From contig JAUIRK010000110.1 in NCBI GenBank assembly GCA_030549495.1, forward strand, positions 558,001 to 622,000: DNA of 64,000 nt. Direction: 5' to 3'. This DNA is from Nectonema munidae (Eukaryota > Nematomorpha > Nectonematoida > Nectonematidae). This document shows positions 45,342-56,664 of this stretch, piece by piece. Below the pieces are notes generated by a model. It saw nothing but the letters and a program-made list of their open reading frames with translations, had not been told where the DNA came from and did not search any database. Position numbers and translations under genes: made by a program. Every line of letters begins with the position of its first letter. The first letter of the stretch is position 1.

Positions 45342-46065
45342 GACTGTTTCTTAAAATTAGAAAAATCGAGTCAATTTAAAGAAATGGTAGGTGAAAAGAA
45401 TCAAAGCACTACACCCTGTACATCAAACACTATCAGTCCTAACACGATTTCCAAAAGATGCACTGTTGCCAAAGAAGCTGAGATCTATGAGTCTTTACCT
45501 CTTCTGGAAAGATCCAAGGATCCTTTAGAATGGTGGAGAGAGAATAAAGAACGTTTCAAGAATTTGCACAAGCTTGCTCTCAAATATCTTTCAGCTTCCT
45601 CCTCATCGGTTGAAAGTGAGAGGCTTTTTAGTTCTGGTGGAAACATGCATGAAGCTAAGCGAAACAGACTGACTTCGGGAAATGGGGAAAGAAAAGATTA
45701 GGTTTCTGCACTATAACTATCTATCCTATCTATCAATATAAGTGCAGTACAGAATAATGAGTCTTCTGAGTAGGCAGGCATTAAGCAATGGCTTAGTAAG
45801 CACCGTATTTACTTATTTGTGTTCATATTCATTTTTGCATTTGCCATTTACTTTTCAGTTTTCTGTTCATTTTCTTATGTTCTATTTGTGTTCATATTCT
45901 TGTTTGCATTTAATTAAGAAGTTGTTCAAAAAAGCCATAAAGGTATAGTTATAGCCATTGAAGTAGCCTGATGAGTCACGTGGTGGAGATGAAATGCCTT
46001 TATAATATAAAACTCGCTACCGAATAGTCCACAAAAAGGCCGAATACCGAATATTCGGTACACTG

Positions 46066-46454
46066 TTCGTTTTGATAAGCAATGTTATCATCATCAATGA
46101 AAATTTTAATTGACATTTGATATAAAATTGTGATATTTTTTCGAAAAGTATTTATATATAGGTGTTATATGTTCCAATATATATATATGATTATAAATTT
46201 TCAAAAGTGTATCTAATATAACAGTAAGTTAACATTTTAATATAAAAATTTTGTAGAAAAAAAGTATATTTGATTTTGATAGACAGTTTTTGACATGAGA
46301 GGGCCATTCAATTATTGTGAAAATAGTATCAAAAGATGCAGCTAGCGATTTTAGGAAAAGTAACGAAGTTTGAGAACAAAAAATCCAGCAAATTTTGCAT
46401 AAGAAAAGTTTAGGTTAAGGGGGAGGGTCTAAAATGGCCCCTCCCCACCCTCAA
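46066..46454. other. No recognised feature
   Basis: AT-rich intronic sequence after the right end of hAT D. Nothing supportable. Confidence 0.35.
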
Positions 46455-46890
46455 ACTGATAGGGTTGCAGTAAAACAAAATTTCAAGTGTGAGTCGTCAT
46501 AATGCACATCTACAAATTAGTCCTGAAAAGCAATAAAAGAAAAAATAGTACACAATCAAAGACTAACGTATTTATTCTTTTTAGTGATTTATTGGCAAAA
46601 ATGACAAATGACCTGATATGGGAGCAATATTTTTGGAAAAACGATTCAATCAGTGTCCCCTTCCGATCCCCATGGAAGTTCTTCGCGGCACGCGGACTCT
46701 AGTTTGAAAACCATTGAAGTAGAAGGTTGATGCAATCAGAATTACGAACAAGGTGATTTGACTTTATAAAATATGTGCAGTAGTGGTGGGATTGAGATCT
46801 TACAGTGAAAGTACAATGTCGGGTAATAATGGTGGTGTGTTCATTGGACAAAAATTCTTTTATAATAAATTTTGAAAATTATAAAAAAGA
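46455..46890 (+). repeat. Dispersed hAT-flank repeat, long copy
   Basis: Shows long colinear similarity to 16025-16440, including CAAGTGTGAGTCGTCATA, AAAGACTAACNTATTT and GATCCCCATGGAA. At 16025-16504 this sequence is the 5' flank of a ZBED5-like hAT fossil on the minus strand, so this copy is probably a hAT fragment too. Confidence 0.7.
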
Positions 46891-47589
46891 AGTAGTAGTA
46901 ATTAAAGAGAAGTTAGTAATTCACTCTCCTTCCACCAAGGCTACTTTCGATATATATCTCCTAGCTTTTCTCCTGTATTGGCCCAGCTTCAACTCTTATA
47001 TTACCGACTGAATCCTTAGAAGTATTTAAATATGAATATGCGTTGACCGATAGAAGCCAGATGCGCAGAGCTCGTGAAGTTGCAGCTTTTTCAACCTAGT
47101 TTTATCATTTGTAAAGAGTGCTAGTGTTGAATGTGTAATGTGTATCCTGTAGAGGTACCTAAGGCGGTGTTTTAGATGGTTTTGTGTATAAGAGAATATA
47201 AACTCATACCGTAGAACCGTATTCAGTTTGCTCGTGTAATGGCTATGTAGGTATGTATTTATGTGTTTCTTTTTGATTGGTGTTGTATTCTTTGTTGGTT
47301 CGGGTGAAAAGTATGGATTGTGACTTGGTGGAGGTGAAGAATAGTTTGATGAGTCTACCTTTCAACCAGTTAGAGATGTATTTGATGATTGTGAGGTTTA
47401 TGAGTATTTTGATTAGTAAAAAGGTATGCCGAAAGCTGCAGTGAAGTAAGTATATTTGAGTGGAATTCTCTTTTGATTATAAATAATGCTTTGCAAAACA
47501 AAAAATTAAGCTCTTGCCATATTTATTGTACGTAAACGCAAGGCTGAGCTAAGTTGGCAGTATCCTTGATACTTTGCAAAATACAATCG
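46891..47589. other. Gene-poor stretch, possible LINE scrap
   Basis: On the minus strand, 47420-47270 reads LTIIKYISNWLKGRLIKLFF, similar to a reverse-transcriptase segment (IIKFIxNYLKGRxAYT) of jockey-like LINEs. It is short and isolated. Otherwise nothing recognised. Confidence 0.35.
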
Positions 47590-47740
47590 TTCACCTTGAC
47601 GTTGGAAATAGTGAATTTGGTTTACTGAACTCGCGTGCTTCACTTCTAAGTGGCTTTTTAACTTAACCAGCAAGTGTGTATGTTAACACAAAGACGTTTA
47701 GGTTCCTCTTCCACACAAGACATTAATGCAATAAAACACA
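47590..47740 (-). pseudogene. hAT BED-finger scrap
   Basis: Similar at DNA level to 15880-16040. On the minus strand it reads KLKSHLEVKHASSVN, the second half of a ZBED5-type BED finger. Confidence 0.5.
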
Positions 47741-47869
47741 GCCTATATGAAAAGAACTTGCTAGACTATTTATCTTGCGAAACTCACCAATAGAATAACA
47801 GTAAGAGGAAATTTTGAGCCATAAACCCATACCCGATGAGTTGAAGAATGTTTTCAATCAAGTCATTTA

Positions 47870-48480
47870 AACAGTATGTTTCATTAAAGCAAATGCTTCA
47901 ACTCTTGTTTGTTTTCAGATTTGAAAAACTCTTGCTGCACTAAACGTGAGGTGGCTTTCAAGAGGAAAATTTTCTAAGCGATACTATGGAAAGAAATCCA
48001 GCAATATCTGGAAGGCATACACGACATGCAAGTAGAATTTTCTTATGTCTGTTTTCGTATATTTCTACCATTTTTAGTGCAGATATTTGAATCCTTGAAC
48101 CTGCGCTGCAAGGAAAAGGGATCAGAGTACTCCATTGTAATGAAAAAATGACAGCTTTTGAAATGAAGCTGGGATAATTGCATTCTTTGATAAGAAAAAT
48201 TTTGCTGCATTTTCGAACATATTATTTTCATCAAAAAAGATTCCTGGAGGCCATAAAACTCCGCGTAGCATGCCAAGAAATTTTTCTTTATTTTCATCTA
48301 CAAAAATTTGAAAAATACTATCAATTTATAAAAAACCCGTTTATAATCTCGATTAGAAATCTGGCCTCAGAAGACTTCTTCATTCAAGAACAGCTTATTG
48401 ATTTGGCTAATGATTGAGGTGCTATTAAAAAATCATAGTTAGACCGCTACGCCGAAAACTTTTAGAAAGTTTGTGAACCA
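47870..48480 (+). pseudogene. hAT transposase fragment (ZBED5-like)
   Basis: Plus-strand pieces read ALNVRWLSRGKFSKRYYGK, then SLNLRCKEKGSEYSI-like and ISIRNLASEDFFIQEQLIDL. These match the middle-to-late part of ZBED5-like transposases, with many frame changes. It lies opposite in orientation to the BED scrap just before it, so the two are different copies or an inverted piece. Confidence 0.55.
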
Positions 48481-48539
48481 CTCTTGTTGTTATTTGCCTC
48501 CATGATTTGTCATTTGGGTGTCGACAGATGGATGATGGC

Positions 48540-49690
48540 CGCATCATTTATCTTGTTTGCCTAGCTGTCCCACCACCTCACGAGCAATTGGCTGACTGAG
48601 ACTGGGTCCGTCCAGAGGTTAATAAGAGTGGGGGATGTGTGTACATGAGAACAGATGTTGAGTGTTGTGTGTCTTAGTGTTACATAGGGGGCATATTGGG
48701 CTGTGGTGTGTGTCAGGGCTAATTTTGTTCATGTATTCGTGTAGTAGTGGCGATTTGTTGGCTCTGAGTTGTGCTAGTGCGTGGCGTGATTGTGTGTTTA
48801 ATTCTGTTTTTGTGAGCTAATTTGTGGGGGAGGTTTGTTGATGATGTTGTTTTTTTGTAATGTGTTTAAATAGTTTGTGACTGCTTGAGAGTGGATGATT
48901 TGCTTTATATGTGTTTGGTCTTGATTGGGAAACTTGTTTTCGCATGTGTGATGCTGTATTGAGTGAGTGTAGGTAAAAGCTGTGTTTTTGATGTGTCTGT
49001 GGGTTTTTGTTGCATGGTATAGGTGGTTTAAAGTGTGTGAAGAGTTTGTGGTTTTGGCCCTAATGTTAGATGTATGAATGTTTATGTGTTTTTAGTGGTA
49101 AGACTAGTGAGTCTATATGTAGATGTTGTGTATTTGTGTGTCCAGTGGCTGTTCTTAAAGCTGTATTTTGAATTGTTTGTAGTTTGCTTGAGAAAGTGTA
49201 GGTCCCCATATGCTTGAACCATACTCAATGATTGGTCTTGTTATTGTTTTGTATGTATTTGCTATTGTTTCTTTATCTTTACTCCACTTTGTGCGAGATA
49301 GAGCTTTGGTAAGATTTAGTGTTTTGGTGGCTTTATGTCAAGTGATTTTTGTGTGTGTGTTGTATGATAGTTTAGGATCAAATGTCATGCCTAGTATTTT
49401 AGGGTGTGTGGTTGTTCTTATAGTGTGCTTGTTTATTTTGATATTGATGGGAGTGTTGTATTCTTTGTTAAACTGCGTGGTTTGTGATTTGGAAGTATTG
49501 AGAATTAATTTATTGTTGTTTATCCATGTATAATTCTTAGTTATGTATTTTTGCAAGTCTTCTGTAGCTGTGTTGTTTATATTTGGATGTGTCGAGGTTG
49601 ATGTGATGTCATCTGCATAGGTTAACAAGTGAATGTGGAGTTTAGTTGGTCTAGGAATGTCTGAAGTGTAAATGTTGAAGAGAATTCTGC
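48540..49690 (-). mobile_element. Jockey-like LINE, 3' half
   Basis: On the minus strand from 49690 one reads RILFNIYTSDIPRPTKLHIH, then LLTYADDITSTSTHPNINNT with the YADD catalytic motif, NNNKLILNTSKSQTTQFNKE and KILGMTFDPKLSYNTH. After frame changes come RPIIEYGSSIWGPTLSSKLQ, LQTIQNTALRTATGHTNTQH and a terminal LINLWTDPVSVSQLL. This is the complete second half of a jockey-type reverse transcriptase ORF. The first half is at 54430-55590 on the same strand. The intervening block was inserted later. Scattered stops show the copy is dead. Confidence 0.85.
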
Positions 49691-50634
49691 TAGGATTCTG
49701 CCCGCTATAAAATTACTCAAAACTAAAAAAATTATGATATTTTATTATTTGTTTATGCATATCTATATTTCAAATGATCTGAATGTGGCGCTGAGCTTTT
49801 TTCAAATCTCAGGCTAAACAGGATTATTCATCAATCAAAACTGACAGATGCTTTCAATTGATATTTTATTATTATACATTGTTTTTGAGTATACTTTAAT
49901 CTCCAAAATGCGCTTCAAACTATTGTTCATATTTATTTCTTTTTAAATTATTTTATTATGTATTATAAACATATATATGCAAAATAGACAAAATATATAA
50001 ACAATGTTTTAATAACCTACTAAACTACATGTGTAGAAAACACAATTTTGAATGGTCATATGTGTAAAACACGAAAAATGTCCCACTTGAAAAGATGAAG
50101 TAAATATATCAGAAGAAGTCCTTATCACGATGAAAACAAAATTTGCATTCTTATTTCAAAAATATTAGTCAAAAGAACTACATATGTAGTTACGCAGGCG
50201 TGTGAGTTTAAGATCAAAATCAATAAGGGTGTGAATCTATAAAAAGGTTAAGAAATCTTGCAATTATATTTTTTCTATATTTACTACTTGTTCTAAATCA
50301 GTGTTTTCATGTTTGTTGGTACATTTCAAAAAACTACATATGTAGTTAAGTGAGCTTTCGAAGACATTTTTTATGTAAATTTATAAAAAATACTTTGTTC
50401 ATTAATTTAATGTAATTATATATATTTTTTGATACTTACTAATTGGTTTATATCGATTTTTACATGTTTTGTTGCTAAATTTTGAAAATACAGATGTAGT
50501 CATGTGGGCTCTTGAAAGACATTTTTATGTAAGCTGATAAGGGGCGCATTTTCATTTTTGAAAAAAAGATATTTTACATATATAAATTATGAGTTAAAAA
50601 AAAATTTTTTATTATTATAAACATTTTCAAGTGT

Positions 50635-52320
50635 TAACAGTTTAAACACCGACAAAATGAATGTTCATTACAACAAGGTTCGCCACATTTTTGACACTGT
50701 TGTTTTATTTTCTTCAAATTATCCTTTTGCTTTTTATGATTTATTCCAGAAATTTTACTGAGGCATGATTTGCAACGTCTTGCAGTACCAATGTTGATGA
50801 AATTTTGTGTTCTTTGCATTTGAATAGTTCTTTATGGTTTTCTAATAAAACAATAAATTTTTCTTTTAGACTAGAAGACAAACCACTCAGAGATTTTTCT
50901 GCTATATAAGGAAACACTAATGCCTTCACAAGATCAATTCCAAGGAATCAATTTTTCGTGGATTATTTTTCAAGGAAAAGACTGTTCCTGCGTTCACTCT
51001 GGAAGTATCAAGAATATAACTCCAGGCTTTAGTTCATCTGGTATGCCTCTTTTACTAGGCTTTATTGTTCCAACACACGTAATTCTTTTTTTAACAACCA
51101 CTAAATTATAGGAATTGAAGTGTAAAATCTATCCAAAGTAAGATTTCTTCCTTCTAAGCTTCCTGACAGCCTTCTAACAAGCTGTTTCACAGATTCATCG
51201 CTTGATTTAATATAGTAAGGGCTCGTTTCATTTTCAGGTTTTCCAGAATAAACTAAAGACTGGTATGTGAAAGGATACTCAACGGAAAAGAAGACCATAT
51301 TTTTTGGGCTTGGAAGGATTATAAATTTTGAACTTTATAGCAGTCTTTGATGGGTATAAAGTTTCGTCAAGAGTAAGAAAAACAGAAGGATTATCCACCT
51401 TGAACAATTGCGATGACGCAAACCAATCAGACGCCCACCTTTGAGGCCTAGACAAAATGTCATCAAAACAAAGATGTCTATTCATAAAATAATATCTCTT
51501 CAAACTCATTGTAGAAGCAAACAAAGAACAGCTAAATTCTGACCACAAAAAAGATGCTCTTAAAAAGTTTTGCCTGAGCAAAGCCCGAAGATAAGTGATA
51601 CTAATATAAGCTTTTATTTCTTCAACGTTCGTTAACTTTATATGAGGATATTTTGCATCCTGTAAAAAATAAGTATTTCTTTTTTTAATATAGACATTAG
51701 TTTTTTCAACTACTTGGAATATGATTTCTTTACATATGAACAAATGAAAACACTCAAGAGGATTGCTTGCTGAAACATTACTTTTAACACCAACGTTTCT
51801 TATTATCTTTTCTCAACTTTGCCTCCCTATATTTGATGGCTTTCTTGTCGACCAAGTGAAATTTAAATCTTGAAAACATTCTTCTTTTTCTTTTGGAGTA
51901 GCTTTCAAAACGGAGTTAAACATCTCAAAAACATTTTCATCTAAAATATCAAAGTTTTTTTCATTGAGAGCCTTTTCAATGTAGTTTATCACACTTGTTT
52001 TAGAAGATGTGTTTTGGACAAAATGTCTTACTTTGCTGTCATTGCCACCATCATCTGAAGAAACAGAATCACTTGAAAAATCTTCACTAGAACAAAAATT
52101 CAGAGATTCTGATTCTTCGCTTTCACTAGATGTTTGAGAGATAGTTGCAAAAGATTCATGATCTATGTATAATTCAAATCGAAAATATTTTGTAAAGTTT
52201 CTGAGGTTACAAAAATACTCTGTTTAGAAATTTGCGCTTCTTCTGATTTCTTCGAAATTTTTTTACTTCTTTTTGTTTTGTATTTCCTCCAAAAATTTCT
52301 CTTTTTGAAGACATGGTAAA
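50635..52320 (-). mobile_element. piggyBac-family transposon, decayed but near full length
   Basis: The minus strand starts MSSKREIFGGNTKQKEVKKF near 52314 and soon breaks. An acidic Ser-rich region follows, with a 154-codon open piece from 51743 containing VEEIKAYISITYLRALLRQN, SLKRYYFMNRHLCFDDILS and SVFLTLDETLYPSK (catalytic Asp-Glu). At 51298-51101 there is YSGKPENETSPYYIKSSDES and GRNLTLDRFYTSIPI. The CVGTIKPSKRGIPDELKPG piece follows, and at 50819-50640 a Cys-rich tail with CKSCLSKISGINH, CQKCGEPCCNEHSFC typical of the piggyBac C-terminal zinc finger. All domains are present in order but in several frames. Confidence 0.85.
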
Positions 52321-53025
52321 ATGTTTATTTAAAATCTCTAAAAGATTATAATGATTATTAGAAAACAAAATAATTAGCAAAACTAATAAAAAAATTTCAA
52401 AATATAAACTAGAATTGTTTGGGGCTATAAAAGAAAAATAAAAATTTGAAAATATTTTTTATATAAAAAAACAAAACTTTGTAAAATTTGAGAAAATTAA
52501 AAAAAAATTTACGTAATCTATTTATGTTTTGTGAGTTTCAAAATGATAGATATTTTAGTATGTCAATTTTTAGTTAGTTTTTTTCAAGATTAATTTTGTT
52601 TCTAATTATGGGAAATCCAGATTCAATTTTTATATCAATATGTTCTCTAAAATTTTAATTTTTTTACTTTAATTTTGATCCTTACTGAACAAACATACGG
52701 AACACCCAATCATACTTTTTTACATGAAACAAGATAATGCTGAAAAAATTTTAAAACCACAATATACAGTTATAGGCAGCGTAGAGAAATCAAATGTGTT
52801 CTTGTGTTTTAGTTGGTAAAAATCATATAAATTTTTATGTAGGCATAAATTAATTTTTTAATGAATAATTGATTTCAAAAATATATCTGATTAATCATAT
52901 GATAAAAACACAAGCTAATGAGATAAAAAGCCAACATAAGATGTTAATAAGAATAACTTGAATAGCTCTAAAATCATCTTCATAAGTCTAAACTTTTTCA
53001 TTGATGAATACTATCTCATTGTTAT

Positions 53026-53033
53026 GGTATGAC
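53026..53033. repeat. 8-bp target duplication, left copy
   Basis: GGTATGAC; matches AGTATGAC at 54298-54305 in 7 of 8 positions. Confidence 0.75.
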
Positions 53034-54297
53034 TAGGGTTACCAGATGAAAAAAAGAAAAAAGAGGACATAAAAATATTTTCAACGAAAAAAAAAATTTG
53101 ACAAAGCTTCAAACAAATCCAAAATTCTTTCAATAGCTGGAAACAAAGAAAGCCATCTTGTTTTACTGAAGGAGAGAATGTTTTTGAACTTCAAGTTTAC
53201 AAATGAACAAAATCTTTTAGGTTTTCAGTTCTTACAGTGTATGTATGAAAGTAATAAAACAACTTTGTTACAACTAATTCAATATCAATTTCTAAGGTAT
53301 CTATAGCTTTATGAACAGCATTGTTTAAAACATGCGCTGGGCATCCCAAAGAAACTTGATTAAAATTACTAAGATATCTTTGTAACTTGAAAATAACATT
53401 ATGTTGGCCTTTATTATCTTTTCCTCCGAACATTGTATTGCAGTTATCGGCAGTAAAAGAAATACATTTTCTATTAATACCGAATTTTTCTAGTGTATCA
53501 ACAATATAATTGAATAATGTTTCAGCCTTTTCATTTGGAAAATTTTGTATTTCAATTACTTTTGATACAATACCTTTTTCTTTCCAGTCAAAGTATTGAA
53601 CAACCAATAGAACAACTTTTAAAGAATAATGATTGCTGATATCGACAGATATTCCATAAAACAATATTTCTTCTCTCATTATAGCATTCAAACTAACTTT
53701 TAAAATATGAGGAGCAAAAACTTTGTTAATGATGGCAGATGTTTTTGTTCTAGAGCAGGCTATACTTTTAGCCGTCTCGGAATCTGTAAAAAGTTGCTTC
53801 ATCAATAAAGAAGTGCATTCCATATTTCTAAAGCTACTTCCATGTTTAACACAATGATAAACCAAAGCTCCTTCAGCCGCGCATCTTAAATTTTGTATTT
53901 TATTATTTTTATCGATATAATTTGTCATTTTGATTTGAGTACTTGAACTTTGTAATGCGCTTTGGTGTTTAACTGTGTTGATGTGCTTTTCTATGTCACC
54001 AGCCCCCATGTTGCTGATTGAAATAAATGTTGAGTTTTGACACAATAAACATTCTACTTCACTTTTATTTTTTCCTTCTTTCAAAAATCCGTACTTTTTT
54101 GCAAGACTTTAATTAAAAATACACTTTCTTTTGGGCATCAGAAACTTGTTAAAAAAGAAGAATATACGACATTTTATTTTCAGATTGGAACAAATTGAAA
54201 AAATTAAATATTCGGACATTTTAAAGATCAAAAAATAACCGACAGAATTATTTTTTTCTCGAAAAAATCCGGCTTTTCCGGCGGTCTGGTCACCCAA
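53034..54297 (-). mobile_element. hAT deletion derivative
   Basis: A 1264-base element with ends TAGGGTTACCAGATG and, inverted, TTGGGTGACCAGACC, flanked by 8-bp duplications with one mismatch. It encodes only the first part of a hAT transposase on the minus strand. The coding sequence runs into the left terminus, so the C-terminal part was lost by internal deletion. This is a non-autonomous derivative. Confidence 0.85.
53197..54084 (-). pseudogene. N-terminal hAT transposase with zinc finger, open frame
   Basis: The open frame of 295 codons begins with a zinc-finger-like motif (VECLLCQNSTF ... HINTVKHQ, CxxC and HxxxxxH). It continues through ILFYGISVDISNHYSLKVVL (first catalytic Asp region), CISFTADNCNTMFGGKDNKG (second Asp) and VSLGCPAHVLNNAVHKA, the CxxH region. 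Just past the stop, in another frame, TRWLSLFPAIERILDLFEAL is readable. The dimerisation domain is absent. The undisturbed 295 codons suggest a young copy. I see no ATG near the frame start in a good context and treat the start as approximate. Confidence 0.8.
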
Positions 54298-54305
54298 AGT
54301 ATGAC
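54298..54305. repeat. 8-bp target duplication, right copy
   Basis: AGTATGAC; pairs with 53026-53033. Confidence 0.75.
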
Positions 54306-54429
54306 AGAAAATTAACAATACTGTTAATATGAACTTTTAGAATTTGTAGATATATTTAAGAAAAGTCACAAGGTTTTAACATAATATCTAAAGTACTTTT
54401 TCCAAAACAGCGCACTGAAATTTACGCGG

Positions 54430-55590
54430 GCAGATTGGGCCTCAGATAGTGTTAATAGATGTATGTCTAATGTGTCAAAAGCTGCTGTGAGGTCGAGTGA
54501 TGTGATAATTGTACGGTGGAAAGGTCTCTTCTGATTAAATCCATTTACTATGATGTTGTGTAAGGTGTGTAAAGCTGTAGATGTTGAGTGGTGTTTTTTG
54601 AATCCATGTTGGGTTGGTATGGGCAGTCTGGGATGTGTTGTTTTATGTGGTTGAGTATTATTTTTTCGAGTGTTTTTGCAATGGCAGAGAGTAATGATAT
54701 AGGGCGATATGATTCGCCAATGTTTTTGTCTTTGTTGATTGGAATAATGTGTGCTACTTTCCATGTTTTTCTAAAATTTCTATTGATGGCTAAGTTAAAT
54801 ATGTGTGTTAGAAGTGATATGGCTTGTGGTCCGATGTGTTTCAAGTGTAAGTTTGAGATATTGTCTGGGCCAAGTGCTTTGCTATTGCTACTATCTTGTA
54901 CGGTTTTTATAGTGTCACAGTAGTAAGTGTTATGTGGGTTGTTTGTAGTTTATTGAGATTTTTGTCAATTAATCTATGGGATATGTTTGTTAAATGCTTC
55001 TGCAATGGTTTTGTGTGTAGCTTTGGTTTTCTTGCCGAATGTGATGTTCCTATTATTGTCTATTTTTGATTTTTTGTTTTGAATATGTTTTATTGTGGAC
55101 CAATATGTGTGCGAGTTGGTTTTGTGAGACCAATTTTTATTGATATGTACATATGTTGTTTGTGTTTAAATATAAGTTGTGAAATTTGTTTATTGAGAGA
55201 TGATATTTGTGGATTTTGGGAGTACTGTTTTCGCAAAAAATCTCGTTTTTCAATTAGAGTTTGAATTTCTGTTGTGAATTAATGTTGCCTGTTGGTATAT
55301 ATAGATTATCGGCTAGTTTTATGTATTCAGTTATAAGTTTATTCAGTTGATGTACTTTGTAGTAAGGGTTTGTAAAAATAAGTGTTTGGATTCTATATGT
55401 GCTTGATAAGATGCCCAATTAGCCTTGTTATTATTGGTGAATGTTTTGAGTATTGGTTTAAATTTGGGTTGTTTGATGTTAATGGTAGTGATAATTGGCA
55501 GGTGGTCTGAGGATAGTGTGGTTAGTGTTTTCCAAGATGTTACTTGTGAACCACTCTTCAAGCTCACCAATGAAAAAAACATTCACATAT
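54430..55590 (-). mobile_element. Jockey-like LINE, 5' half (endonuclease end and start of RT)
   Basis: The minus strand reads TLSSDHLPIITTINIKQPKF at about 55510, the SDHxPI end of the AP-endonuclease domain. Then come KANWASYQAHIES, and from 54844 HIFNLAINRNFRKTWKVAHI, IPINKDKNIGESYRPISLLS, TLEKIILNHIK, QHGFKKHHSTSTALHTL and TSLDLTAAFDTLDIHLL (start of the RT domain with its catalytic Asp). The rest of the RT lies at 48540-49690. The copy is truncated inside the endonuclease at about 55590 and has at least two frame changes. Confidence 0.85.
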
Positions 55591-56527
55591 GATAGATCAC
55601 TACTCTAGTCTTTATCCCTCCTTATTGCCATTTACGAGTTATTGAAACGGATGGTCATAGTCTACTTATACAGTCTATAAGATGCTATACTCTAGCCAAG
55701 TGAAGGTTTTATACCATGACTAAAAATGATCACTTTTGTAAATCTTTAGGAGCTGAATTTTTGGTTGAACCGATTTTATATTTGGTGTTCGAAAGTTGAA
55801 CATGTCTGTTGGAAAGGGTTGTATTAGAGGACTCATTGGCAATACAGTCAGACCTCATTTATTCGACAACCCCACTGTCCGATGCAATATTGATTGGGAG
55901 CTAAAGGATATTTCTCAGCCCCTGATCTCACTAATTGTCAACAAGCCTGGTTCATATCAAGGAATTTGTTAGGTGGATTGATTGCTCTGTACTGAAATGC
56001 ATTCTTGCTTAGAATTAAATTTTAAAATTTTTAGCAACGAAATGTTAGCAAGCTTGATTAGTAACACACAAGGAATCATCCTATATAATCTTCATATTCT
56101 ACCTACGCATATTCAGTCAGTAGAGTAAATTGTTTGAAAATTTATTTAGGACAGGCATCTATGAAATGACAGGTATGTTGCCGTGAATTTAAATTTGGCC
56201 ATTTTAAATAGAAATTTAAGGATTAAAATTTTTGGAAGAAATATTCTACAAATTTAAATTTATATAAATTAGCTATTCCAATCCCTAAGTTATACTCTAA
56301 AAATTACACGAAAATGAAATTATTTGAACAAGTTTTATAAACAAAAATTTTAAGCAAAGTGTATTGCTAACTATTCAAGAAATCTTGATAAAAAAACTAA
56401 AACATTAATAAAACGAATATTTAAGGATAAAGATACTATATATTTGATTTCTTGAATAAGAGACTTGCTAGTTTAAATTATCTTCGTCGCCCACTTCAAA
56501 TAGGGGGGAGGGGGGGCAAAACTGATC
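55591..56527. other. Gene-poor stretch with one pogo-like terminus
   Basis: At 55848-55876 TACAGTCAGACCTCATTTATTCGAC resembles the terminus of pogo/Tigger elements, given here only as a shape. The opposite end was not found. Otherwise AT-rich with nothing recognised. Confidence 0.3.
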
Positions 56528-56664
56528 TTAACCCTTTCGTGACCAAAAAAATCAGATGATATTTATTAAAAAGCAGAAGATTCATATAAAAGACTATTTG
56601 AAAAAGCAGACGAAGTTAAAATTATTTATGTATCACAATGATACACTGGTCACGAAAGGGTTAA
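56528..56664. mobile_element. Short piggyBac-type element (MITE), TTAA-flanked
   Basis: TTAA at 56528-56531 and 56661-56664 bounds a 129-base element with perfect 14-bp inverted ends, CCCTTTCGTGACCA and TGGTCACGAAAGGG. The ends, the TTAA target and the size fit a non-autonomous piggyBac element. The inside is AT-rich and non-coding. Confidence 0.9.

Larger units (their letters stand above)
39636..46065 (+). mobile_element. hAT transposon D (ZBED1/4-like), host of two nested hAT insertions
   Basis: The left end TAGAGATGCACCGAA and the right end ACCGAATATTCGGTACACTG resemble a known hAT terminus type. Coding pieces on the plus strand are in ZBED1/4 order. At 39870-40070 there is a BED-finger-like start (VWKYFKPCENDPTYC, then KNKHPKEHL). 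At 40190-40400 come HTLQLVVSHAILSQRSVQ and KLKQDE. The reading resumes at about 42080-42550 with a segment that includes ITDISHYQWTIIEKIV and LITTYLDPRFKIK, and the C-terminal dimerisation region is at 45342-45700 with SASSSSVESERLFSSGG and KRNRLTSGNGE. The gaps are two separate hAT insertions, at 40408-42076 and 42608-45333. Stops and frame changes make D dead. Matching 8-bp flanks were not found. Confidence 0.75.
49691..54442. mobile_element. Block inserted into a LINE, carrying piggyBac and hAT remnants
   Basis: The block separates two colinear halves of one LINE. Its ends share an inverted TCTGCCCGC (about 49694-49702 and 54434-54442), which could be termini of an outer element, but no flanking duplication was found and about 60 codons of LINE sequence are missing at the junction. 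Inside are the piggyBac fossil at 50635-52320 and the hAT element at 53034-54297. The rest (49703-50634, 52321-53025, 54306-54433) is AT-rich with no feature seen. Confidence 0.5.

Noticed and set aside
45965-45998. CTGATGAG word suggesting a hammerhead ribozyme
   Set aside because: The helix II and the CGAAA core do not follow properly, and no flanking helices I and III can be drawn.
39628-46073. 8-bp target duplication for hAT D
   Set aside because: The flanks at the best-supported termini (CTTTGGAT and TTCGTTTT) do not match.
49691-54442. TTAA or other target duplication for the block inside the LINE
   Set aside because: No matching flanks of 2-10 bases were found at the TCTGCCCGC ends.
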